The position numbers and the translations under genes are program-made. DNA of 64,000 bases from Phragmites australis (Eukaryota; Streptophyta; Magnoliopsida; Poales; Poaceae): assembly GCF_958298935.1 (NCBI RefSeq), contig NC_084924.1, positions 2,852,001-2,916,000 on the forward strand. Direction: 5' to 3'. This document shows positions 1 to 10,872 of this stretch, piece by piece. The notes beneath the pieces are model-generated. The model was not told the origin of the DNA and did no database searches. It saw only the letters and a program-made list of their open reading frames with translations. Position 1 is the stretch's first letter. The number at the start of each line of letters is the position of its first letter.

Positions 1-1519
1 AAGCTCATGTAAAACAGAAGATCATCGAGCCAAATAAATACTAATATCAATCACTCATCACAAGTAAAACCAGTCATATTTCAACTTAGTTTCTCATTAT
101 CTTTCATTGTTATAAGTTATTCTATTATCACGATGTGTGATATAGCAGTCTGAGTGCTAACTTTTGTAATAATTTCTGAGACCGAATGCTCACGCTGAAT
201 GCTATAATATTTATTCCATTATTAAAAAAAAGCTATGAATATGATAAGAACAAACACGTGCATGCAGAGAGAGGTGATGCAAACGAACGAACTGAATCAT
301 GATCGCGCCGGCAATCAATTGGTTGTCGTTAGATGGAGCTTTCTTTTCGATCGATTGGGTCAAGCACAAACACGTGGTGGTTAAGTGAAGTTAGCATCAA
401 CCGATCTCGATCGATCAGTCGACAGGGTTATGCATGGACATGCACACGTGGAGGGCACCATTGCTGCGCTCGACCAACGGACCAAAAATCCTCTTCGCAT
501 ATGCACGCTTTTGCATCTGGTCCTGGACCTGTCTTTCTCCCGTGGAAGCGAGCAATGCATGGAGGATTCTCTCTTCTTATCTGCGCGCCGCCGTGTGCTG
601 TAAGGCCGTGTTTGGAACGCTTGAATTTGAAATATACAGCTTCATTTCAACATGGATAAAAGGATTTTTTTTCTACATTTCGAATCAGTGGCGAACGTAG
701 GACAGTCAGGTAAAGAGCTCCTCCACTTCTTTCTCTTTTTATTCTTCCTCTCCTTCCTATTCCTCTTCTTCTCTCTCTATTTTCTTCTTTCTCTCCTCTA
801 TCTATGGCCCCAGAGAACAAGCGGGGTTCATAGTCCGCACATCCGGCCCTGTTTCCAACTGCACTAAAGTGATCTTGGTGCAAACATATATAGATTGAAG
901 ATTGAGCATGTCCTTCATATAGATTTGCTGGTCATCTTTATGGTTCGCTTTCCCTGAAAGCCTTTTTTTTTTGCCGAACGTTCTAATACTGTTTTTCCCC
1001 CGAGAAGTAGCTGGAGGATTCAGCAAGAGCATTCATTGCTCACGCCAAGATGCCAATAACTGCTCAGTTTTGGTGTGCCGTAACGGATCTTGCATTGAAG
1101 GAGCAGTGCTGTCAGTTTGTTGAGCCGGCAGGGCACCTGGATCACCGACAGAGCAACATCTCCGGTTTTAGTACAAGTTGTGTAGGTGCATGTGTACGGT
1201 GGTGTGCCTGGTGTTACTTCCTCCGTCTGGAAATGGTAGGTATTTTCTTTCTCAATCTTTGAAGTTAAATTTTAATTAAGATTTTTTTTATAAAATATAT
1301 TATTTATATTTATAAAATCTATATAGTACGAAATTATTTTGAATTATGAATTTAGTTATATAATTTTTATACATAAGATATTCTAAGTTTATACATCAGA
1401 CACATAGGAAACTGGGACGTTGACCCATGCCAATATACAGAATGTACAGAGCAAACTATAAAACACTGGATCTAAATATGTAATACTTTATCTTGCATAA
1501 AATTCTAAGTTCTGACACA
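1..1519. other. Intergenic, no gene recognised
   Basis: Open frames here are short and resemble no family I know. From about 605 the sequence opens with a GGCCGTGTTTGGAACGC-type start, common at grass MITE ends, but I could not find a matching inverted end. Positions 1264-1400 are very AT-rich. A pyrimidine-rich tract lies at 720-800. Confidence 0.5.
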
Positions 1520-2461
1520 TCAAAACCCATGGTAGTACCCTCCAAATGATATGCTTGGCCTTGTGGATGGTAATGCACCTCCCATGATTGATGACAAGGT
1601 CTGCTTCAGTCTGGACGCCTGCAGCACAACCTGCTGAATGCTCTGCAGATCAAACAAGCAAAGATTGTCAGAATTCCCAATTATTTAGTAGTGCTTTAGC
1701 CATAGTCTATTCCAAGATTCCATTCTGTAATCCAGTCGAAATCCAAAGATTATTTCCAATATTTTTGCACCAGCGTATAAGTTAAGTAAGCAATATCTTA
1801 ATCCAAGAACATGCCCATGAGGAACAGTAAATATATTAAAAATGCTGAATTGGCAGATGACAACAGGAAATCTCCACAAACCTCGTCATCAGCACACATC
1901 TGGAGCTGGATCTTGTGCTTCTGCTTCTGCCTCTGCTGCTGCTGCTGCTGCTTGCCACCAAGCAGGAAGATGCAGAATGTGGCAGCTGCAACCCCAAACG
2001 AGCAGAGTGCCCCAACGCCATGCACTCTCAGATTCACCACGTTGAAACCTACTTTCCTGATGCCTTCTTCCACTTCAGCACACTGATCATCAGGTGTAGC
2101 TTCAACTAGCACCTCATCCTGATCAATATCCTTTACACCAGCAGGACACTTGATCATCTGCTCTCAGTCACCGTAGGAACGATCTCCTCTCGCTTCGGTT
2201 CCACCTGCACGACACTGATGTCCTTGAACTCGATGACCGGATCATGCCCATACGGATGCAATCATAGGGAGGAGGGTGAGATGCAGAGGTGAAGTGGTCC
2301 ATGTTGATCAGTACCAATTTGGCGCCGAGCACAAGCTGATCCTTACCATCAACAGTGCCATGGCCATTGATGCACTCCTCCATGAAGAAGGAGCTCTTGT
2401 GGTCAGGCAGGAGCTCCCACTGATCAAGGCTGATTGCATCCATGGAAACCCCACTGCTCAT
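1520..2461 (-). pseudogene. DUF6821-like single-pass membrane protein gene, two frameshifts
   Basis: Exon 1 runs 2461-1882 (donor GAG|gtttgt) and exon 2 runs 1642-1520 (acceptor atctgcag). The product starts MSSGVSMDAISLDQWELLPD, has one membrane segment (VHGVGALCSFGVAAATFCIF), then a Gln/Lys-rich stretch, and ends with a helix plus SISFGGYYHGF. This layout (WELLPD start, GVGALCSFGVAAAT membrane segment, FGGYY tail) matches an uncharacterised plant family I associate with DUF6821; the family name is from memory. Exon 1 needs three reading frames: it shifts near 2268 and again near 2158. Exon 1 is 580 nt, so two missing bases would give 582 and join exon 2 in phase. This is either a recent pseudogene or two assembly errors. 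Function unknown. Confidence 0.55.
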
Positions 2462-2700
2462 GGCAAACTAATGCAAGGACAGGTTTAGATCAGGGATAGT
2501 TGCAAAGTTGCTTGCAACTACGATGCAAGGTCAAGAATGAATGCTTCCCAGGAATCAATACAAGTGGTTTTGTGGAATGATACTTTCCTTTTTTTATGGA
2601 GGGACACAACTGAAGAAGAATCAGTGGGAACGGCGACACTTCTTGCACCAAGGGAGATGACAAACCGAATTTAGAGTTTGTGTGTGGGCTTAGGCTCTTA

Positions 2701-3005
2701 GGGCGTGTTTGGTTACCAGCCAAAGTGAGCCAAGTCAAAATTTGACCGTGCTTTGATAATTTGGTCTCTGTTTGGTGCGAGACCAAAATTTGGTCATACC
2801 TCGAAAAAATTTAGCCGGCTAAAATTTTTGTATTGTGTTTTTGGCACAACTCGGGCCAAAATGGTGGCTCGAAAAGATTTAACGGGACAAATTTTAGCTT
2901 GACTTTAAACCAAACATCATTTTAGCAGTCAAAATTTGATACTACTCTAATTTGATCTCTGGCCAAATTTTGGCTTGGCTGAGCGGGCACCAAACCAAAC
3001 ATGCC
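2701..3005. mobile_element. MITE-like element with imperfect terminal inverted repeats
   Basis: The left end GGGCGTGTTTGGTTACCAGC and the right end, read in reverse complement (GGCATGTTTGGTTTGGTGCC), are imperfect inverted repeats that stay similar for about 40 bp (both continue into CAAG.CAAAATTTG). The body is non-coding. The flanks (TTA left, ATA right) do not form a perfect target duplication. The GGSCNTGTTTGGTT ends resemble grass Tourist/hAT-type MITEs; the superfamily is left open. Confidence 0.55.
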
Positions 3006-3469
3006 ATACCTTCTTGCTAGGTGCCAATAGTGAAAATATTCTTTGGGGCCTATCACTGGGAATTTCTTCCTTCATTTCTACTCAATTCTTTCCATGTTTC
3101 TGTATGATCCAGTAAGGCCGAAATGCAAATTGTTTGGACCAATCCATAAGAAGAAAGCAATTATATAAGCAGAATAATATGTGGAATCTACTTAGTTTTG
3201 AAAATCTGAAATAATTTTAGTAAGATTTTACTGTTATGTCAAAAATAGATATTTTCAATTTAACTACTTCATCAAAAGGTAAGAAAAAAGCGTTCGCAAT
3301 GGCAAACAAAGCCTTGTAGTCTTATTTAGACTGCTTAATTCTAGAAGTACTTCCCAATATTTAATTATGCGAATGAACACTGAATAGTGCCAGGTATTTT
3401 TTAAAATAGTCACATGCACTACGTTACTTAGTGGTAAAGATGACCAAGTGAGTCGAACCAAATAGGTCA

Positions 3470-3960
3470 GCACGAGGCCCGACTATTTTGGTTTAGCCCA
3501 AGCACGATGGCTAATGGGTCGGGCCGGCATGGTACGATAACTTGAACCGTGTCTAGGTCGGAGCCGCGACATGACGGGCCGGCACGGCATGGTCCATTTA
3601 ATTGTTTATATTTTTTAGTATTTTATATAATTTGTTTAGATCTAATATCATATAGTATATGTAGTGTAATAGTAGTGTGTTTGACTACCAAGTAGAAGGT
3701 TGGGTGTTCGATTTCGAGTGAAAGCAAGTTTTTGTGATTTTTTTTTAATTTTTCACGGGCTAACAGGAAAAAAAATCATCGAACCTACCGTGCCGCGGGC
3801 TAACATGGCACGGCCGGTCTTAAATAGGCCGTACCTAGGCTAGAGTCACGGTACGTGCACCGACACGACACGATCCATTTAGCTAACGGGTCTAAACAAG
3901 TCGTACCTCAATAAATCTGTACCGTACCAAACCGGATCGTCCATTTAACCCCCTCTGCTC
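3470..3960. repeat. GC-rich dispersed repeat with GGGCCGGCACGG motifs
   Basis: Two GC-rich arms (3480-3600 and 3765-3960) contain repeated words such as GGGCCGGCA, GGCACGGC and GATCCATTTA/GGTCCATTTA around an AT-rich centre. It is non-coding and probably an old transposable-element remnant. I could not define ends. Confidence 0.35.
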
Positions 3961-5143
3961 AGTAGCCTTAGTTACACGGCATAACTGATAACTGCCATGT
4001 CCAGCCCATTAGGCTCGTCATAACTGTCATGTCAGCAACTGTCAGAATTAGGGTGCCACTGCCACCTAATCCGCATCGAAGTCCATCCTTTTCCATCAAG
4101 TTATGACGAATGTTTCCAGAATGTTATATGCAAGTCAAATCAAATTCACAAGAAACTGCATAACATAGTAGAGGAGGGTCAAGCAAAGGAGAAGATAAAC
4201 GAAATAAACATGAACTAAGAAAGGAAGATATACGCACCAGTAAAGCACGGCAGGTACAGGAGACACCTGTTCTGAAGCTTCTGGAGGAATTCAAGTTGAG
4301 TAGAATTATGCACAGAACAATGTAAACTCGGAGAAAACTTAAACAACAAATCATGGGAGGAAATAACAAAATTCACTTAAAAGAGAGCCTTTCAGATTTC
4401 ACATAATCTTGTTTCTTCCAAACAATAAAGTAGCTCTTACAACTCATGATAACAACCGAGTTCCACAAATCAGAGCAGGACTTAGCGGGCCAGATTCAAG
4501 CTCTTCATGCTGGCGCATAAGAGAATACAAACAACAACAACAAAGCTTTTGTCCCAAACAAATTAGAATAAGCTAGAGATGAAACCCATAAGATTCAACA
4601 AAAACATGATGAAAAAATAATAATAATGATAATAAATATACTAGTAATAGTAAAAATAAAAGTAATAACGGTATAAGAAGATTGATGTAAAAGTTATGAT
4701 TCTAATACGTGAATTGCTAACTTTCTCGCGTTTATATTTGTGAATAGTTCTTTAAGAATATTCTATTCCTTCATGTCCTTCTTTACAGGATGCATAACAT
4801 AATAACAAAGTGAAACCAAGTTCTTTAATGGTGATTACAGTGTAATTATCAATACAATACCACAAACAGCAGAAAGAAATCTAAAAAACTGCAAAGATGT
4901 TCATCATACATCGCAAATTTTATGTAGTTAATGGACAGAAAGATTAGGCATTGCACCAGCAAATGCAAGGGTATTCCTAATTTACAACAGGATGTCCTCA
5001 AAATTTACAAGCCTGTAAGGTTTCCCACATGTCTGACTGCACAGAACAGAGAACAATGATACAAAGCAGGATGGGAAACAAAGATTAAATGGTTTCGGAC
5101 CATGTGAGCAGCTACCCTAACAAACAGCATCTCAAAAAAAAAG
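3961..5143. other. Intergenic and 3' flank of the APRL gene
   Basis: No coding exon recognised. There is a low-complexity AT-rich tract at 4610-4680. The segment just below 5144 should hold the APRL 3' UTR. Confidence 0.5.
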
Positions 5144-8100
5144 CTATGCTTGCCTCAAAGAGGACGGTTCACCCAATGAAACAGAAGCAAATGAGGAAGC
5201 CCAAGCTCGAGCGTTACTTGCTCCTTTCCTTAGGTCCGTTGCCTTATTGCTCAGTTTAAGCTTGCTCCAAAGCCTCTTCGCATCAAGCACATTCAATATT
5301 CGTTCCAAGAGTTGGTTTGATCCCCTACGGATCCTTAAGTTCAAGTTTCGGACACGCACAACTAAGAAGGCTCTCAGATGAGAGAGCACAACATGTACTA
5401 AGTGCGCCACAACCTTCAGGATGATAAAGAGAACTGCAAGCAGCAAAAAGGGCTCGTCTTTTGCCATTTCACGCAGAGATCGATCCCATGGCATGACTGA
5501 TCTCAAGCTTCCTGTACTCTCTTGCTGATCAACATCAAGATGTGCAATTGGATCAAGACCTGCAGCAGGAAAACATCCTTCAGAAAAATGCTTGTACTAC
5601 AAGCGACCTAATGATATAATTATCCACAAATATAGCATGTGTACGAAGTGCAACTAAGATCTATTCCATGCCAAGGGGCTACATGTAGAAGTGTGAGTGT
5701 ACATATACAGAAAACACCATATACTAGAGGGTAAATAAAAACTATACATATACATGTATCGAACAGCATGCAGCATATCCCTGTTTAGTTGTCTGGACAA
5801 TGGAGTCAAATCCATATTATAATGACATGTTGCTATGAGAATGCCCAATTTCCCCAAAAAAATTACACCATGCTGTTTGTGTACATTCACAAGCATCAAT
5901 CATTCAAAAGCCTCAAAGAGTAGAACATTTTAGTAAGAACTAGGCAGATTGGCTTGGTACGCTTCGCCTGTACATACTACAGTGCAAATGGAGGTGCAGA
6001 GGGAAAAATTGTATGCAGAGGTAATTGAATAGCAGCACAACATATAGACTCGTTGTCTAAAATTATTATTTTGTGGAAAACAGGTAGCATAGTAAAGATT
6101 AATAGAGGTACTAATTTGAAAAAATAAGGTTGCGAGGATTTTTTGGGCTAGCGATTGGAGTTTCCGGAGGGAGAAGTTAGATTTCTCTGATCTCATGTGT
6201 ATGAGGGAATAAATGAGCGAGATGCAAAGGGAAAGATTATATGCAGAGGTAATTGAATAGCAGCACAACACACAGGTTCGTTGTCCAAAATTATTTTGCA
6301 GAAAACAGGTAAGAAGTACTAATTTGAAAAAAATGAGGTTGCGGGGATTTTTTGGGCCGGCGACTGGAGTTTTTGGAGGGAGACGCTGGATTTCTCTGGT
6401 CCCATGTGCATGAGAGAATAAATGAGCGAGATATTTTGTTATTTTTTTTGAATGAAATAATTTTTTTTTTATTTTTTGCTAAACATCTGGGAACAATAGT
6501 TATAGTGCTACACAACAGTAGTTACAGTGCTGCTATGGTGCGGGCCCACGCATCAGGAATAGTGGGTACAGTGAGGGAGAGCCCCTTAGAGCTAGCCAAT
6601 CCTGGCCCTTTAGGATATAGGATATATATACAGTCCCAGACTCCCGGGGCACATGGGAGTCAAGAGCATCATGGGTGCACTAGAGTCATCCATGGGTGCT
6701 GCTGATTCACCATAGCAACAGTAATAATTTCCAATATAAAAACTAAAAAGCACTCAACCGATTCAAAAGGATTACAATACTAAAGGAAAATAGTCCAAGG
6801 AACTTCCGATAAAAGGAACCCAAGGACTATATTCTCAATCATGAGATTTGCTCAAGTCTCAAAAGTAAGGCATATTTGAAAGAATCTCTAATCGTCAGTA
6901 AACAATGCATGCATAAACACAATAAGTAGCGATGGTACCTGTAGTTTCTTTATAGAAATCTACCAGAGAGTTGAGATCTTTTGAACCCCGATATCGAACC
7001 ATCGCAGTTTCATTTACGAGAAGAATGGCTGGGAAACTACGGACGCCATATCTTGAAAACAAACTACAGTAAGCAAATGCAGTTCAATGAGCAGTAATCC
7101 ACTGAACAAACAATATTGTTCAAAAATGGACAAATTTCCTCAACTCAACAGATAAATACTAAAGCGTTCAACATTCACGTACCTAGGCGTAGCAGAAGAT
7201 TCTTCAACAGAAAAGTGTTGTATCTGAGGGTACATAGTGCTGAGAGCTTCAAATATTGGTCGAAATTTGCTTGAAAACGGACACCATGCAGAGTAAAAGA
7301 GAATGGAGTATGAAGCACCCCTACGGCGAAGGTTCAACTCTGTATCAACAGCCACTCCTCTCACCTTCAGTAGAAGACACATATATTAAGTACGGAGTAC
7401 TACGGAAAAAACCACAAGTTGCCAGAATTTGCAATATGGATTATCAGGATTCATTGCAGTGCCAGGGTTTTCACTTAATCAAGTGACAAACAGGGCTCTT
7501 CGGTCAAGTAAAATGTGTGTGAACAGTGGCTGACCGACATTAAAGCTGGTTAATGGATCTGCAGAAAATCGGTACGATCAACACAATTTAAGAGTCTCAT
7601 CATAGATGTAACAGTTTTAGGTCGACAATATTTCCCATTTCAGTGCCAAAATGAACCAAAAGATAAGGACATATAATTCACCCAGTCCACATAAAAATGA
7701 TGGTAAAATTCCAATATGGCTTTTCCACTTTATACATGGGTGCACATGTACTATCACCACCAATCAAATATACCTCAAGTTTGGTGAAAACTTTCAAAAT
7801 CGAAACCGCCATCTCATATTCTAATCATTGCAATGTCCTTGCCTAACTCTTGCAGCACTTTGGAGGGTTAGGACAGTACATGTACCTACATGTACAAGTT
7901 GATTTTACATTTTCCTAATATTTACATAGATCTATCGCTAATAAACTGAAGTTCTAAAATTTAAATATTAAGGAACAAAACAAACAACTAATATTTCAAG
8001 CAAGCTTGCGCACAGAGCATCCAGAAGTCAAAAGTATTCACAGTTTTTGCTGCACTGCAAATGGACACTCTTTTAGCCATGTGATATCTAGAAGAAGATT

Positions 8101-9099
8101 ACTGCTGCCATACCTCGTAGATAGGATTGTATAATAATGTTACTAAACAAACTACTTTGCTCCAGTCCCGTTAAGTTGCTTTGATTAAGCATGGAACACA
8201 TGCATATCATTTTATATTATGATTCCGCTGGGTATCCTAATTGCATCCTAAATGCATGCTTCTTTTCTGAAACCCAGACACACATAATCATGCTATTTTT
8301 GTTGCTGCCGTGTTGCCCCATACTTCCGTTTGAATCTTACATGAGCCCCAATTCCCAAACTCCCTCTAGCCCAAAATGCATCTGACATCTTGTTTATTAT
8401 CCTTCATAGCATCAATCGTATTTGCCTACCCTTTCTTAATTACCCTAGCTTGCTCCCGTTTATTATTGGCCGATTGCATTCATCAACGCATTTTCACACC
8501 TCCAAACGTTCATTCGCCGACCAGATTCCTCATTTACTCCGGTTATTGCATAATTGCGTTTCTGAAAGTCCCCGTCTTGCTAATTTTGTTGCTTTAGTTT
8601 CTAAAGATAGAATTAATTCACCACGAACAAGAGATTCGCACACATCATGGCGGGAATATTATTCACAAAAAAGGACGCCATCTTTCTCTGTCTCTCTACA
8701 ACAACCTCCGCTTTTGCACCCAAATCGTATATTTCATACTGACAGGCGATATCATCATATCACCACTATTTGGCTGCATTGGCATGTAAAGGTTTGACCG
8801 GAAGAAGAAGAGCTACCCTCGCGAAATCTGGCGGCAGCTGGTAGCGGTTGGGGTTGGGGTTGCATCGGCCGATAAGGCGGAGGATGAGAGAGGACGCCTA
8901 CCTCGAGAGGCAGGGACGGCTCGATCCGTGCGAAGGGGCAGCGCGATCCGATGGCGTGGAGGAACGGCGGCGAGCCCCTCCGCGCGCATGTGCCTCCATG
9001 TCCCGACCCGGGGGACCCCGAGGCGGTGGCGCCGGCAACGCCAAGGAGGAGCGCGACGGCAACGGCAACGGCAACGGCGGCGCCGGCGCAGCGCATCAT
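5144..9099 (-). CDS. APRL: 5'-adenylylsulfate reductase-like protein (APRL), membrane-anchored thioredoxin fold
   Basis: Four exons: 9099-8902, 7364-7183, 7063-6939 and 5559-5144, totalling 921 nt (306 aa), all with GT-AG borders and matching phases. Residues 1-26 form an Ala/Val-rich signal peptide, followed by a Cys-containing linker (CARRGSPPFLHAIGSRCPFA). The thioredoxin-like domain spans about 67-169 with WCPFS at 93-97 and cis-Pro in GVRSFPAIL. One membrane helix lies near 205-227, followed by a basic tail. APRL proteins keep the C-terminal thioredoxin-like part of APS reductase but lack the reductase domain. A single active-site Cys (CPFS, not CxxC) is usual in the family. They are expected in the secretory pathway; enzymatic role unproven. 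Start: first Met of MMRC; the second Met is possible. Divergent from the EF-P gene. Confidence 0.85.
5996..6440. repeat. Two-copy tandem repeat (228-bp unit) in APRL intron 3
   Basis: Unit 1 begins at 5996 and unit 2 at 6224. Both contain GCAGAGGTAATTGAATAGCA, then a TTTTTTGGGC stretch, then an AATGAGCGAGAT end. Unit 2 carries small deletions. It lies in the large third intron, so it should not affect coding. Confidence 0.75.
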
Positions 9100-10872
9100 C
9101 TATCTCCCTCGCTCTCTCTCTCCTTCGATTTTTCCGCTCTGGAAATTCCTGCGCGAGGTTATTTTGGGGATGGGATGGGTACGTGTGCTGTGCTGCCGCG
9201 GTTTGGCTGGTTGGCGCTGTCTCTCTGCAACGACGGCTGACCTCGGGCAGGGGACAGGCGGGCCCCACGCGTCAGTATCTTTCTGGATTTCAGGGCCACT
9301 CCTCAGGAAAAAGGAGATTTTTTATTTTTTTCTTTAAATTTTCAAATAGTAACTATAGGCTGTTTGAAAAAACAATGACTATAGGCTGTCGCCTGTCCCT
9401 CGCTTTTTTAACGGACGATATATTAAAAAAATACACCATTTCATTGTAAATGATCATAGAAAATTTAAAAAAATTATGCTGTACAGGATACTATCATCTT
9501 GCTGTCATAAAATTTTCAACTTAAAAAGTTATTTGTACAATGAGAAATTAAAAAAAGACAAATTTTAGGATGCCCCAACTAGGGTTAAAAATCCGTTGAA
9601 AACCGCTCGAATATTGCCAATATCGGCTAATATGGTCCGCACCAAATTTAGAAATCGCCCGATTTTGAAATTTGAATTCAAAAAAATCAAAAAAAATAAA
9701 ATAAATCACAAAATCTAAAAATACTAGAGACAATTCTAAGACCCTATGTGAAAATAAAATAAAAAATATCATTTGTATCATATTTCATGAAGATGAAGCT
9801 TTTTAAAAAAGAAAAATGTTAAAATAGGTCGTATGAATAGGATGATTTGACCCATCATATTAAGAAAAAGATTAACATATAAACATATTTTTTGGTGTAG
9901 GGCATATATTAAGAGAATCTCTAAAATTCATTTTACTTCATTTAGAGTTTTATTAATTTCTCCATGATTTTTACAAAGTGCACAAGCATAAAATGAACAT
10001 GTTAAGAAACAACATTGTAATTAACTTTTTTATTTCTACCATTATTTTTCCTACATAAAGCATAGTATAAGTAAACTAATAAAAAGTGGTTTCACTAATT
10101 TTGGAGGTGTGATGGGTTAGTTATGAATTAATTACACATTTACACAAGCATGCATATTACAATAACTATTTCATGAGTTTATGTATTTTTAAAAGACATA
10201 GGATTATGTAAGAAGACTAACAAAATTGGTTTCATGATTTTTGTATTAGCAAATATTTAACTATGTATTTAACTAGGTTTAACTAATACATTTTCTAACA
10301 GAAAATATTCAACTTTTTTATGAGTATAAATATTTGTATCATGTAGATCATGCTACAAGGAAACCAACAAAATTTATTTCACTTGATTTGAAGCTCGGAT
10401 GAATTAGTTATTTATTGTACAAGGTTGAGCCATTTTGGAGTTTTTTTGTTGAACTTCACTACAATTCGGTTTTCAAAAAATTCATTTGAAATGCATTCAA
10501 TACCAAAAATACGCTCAGTTTTCGGTGTAATACGGTCAATTTTTGTCCAAATCGAGCTGTTACCAGGTATCGATTCGATCGACTTTTTCTTCAATTTACA
10601 AATTTGACTCACTAAGTTTTAAGCTATTTACTTGATATTCACGAATTTCAAAAATTTGCTGAGATCTAATATTCTAATGTCAAACGAATTGGTGAAGCCT
10701 GCTCCAACCAACCAAATGGTTGTCAAGAAAACTTCGAAAAAAGAAGGCCTAGATTCGTGGGCCTAAGTTCAGCCCAAATGGTGGTCTCGGCCCATACCAC
10801 CATCTGTGAGATCCTGCTCTCCTCTCTCTCCTCCCGGCGAAGGCGCAGGGGCAACCGTCGGCCGACTTCGCG
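9100..10872. other. Divergent promoter interval between APRL and EF-P, with AT-rich repeat
   Basis: The first about 200 bp above the APRL start are GC-rich and likely hold its 5' UTR and promoter. From about 9300 to 10700 the DNA is AT-rich with runs of A/T and no credible exon, probably decayed transposon sequence. The EF-P leader is expected in 10740-10872, where GC content rises again. Confidence 0.45.

Noticed and set aside
1811..2086. Leu/Cys-rich plus-strand ORFs
   Set aside because: Antisense of the CAG-type Gln tract in the membrane-protein gene.
8813..9268. Arg-rich ORFs on both strands around the APRL start
   Set aside because: Only the frame giving a signal peptide and joining exon 2 in phase is supported.
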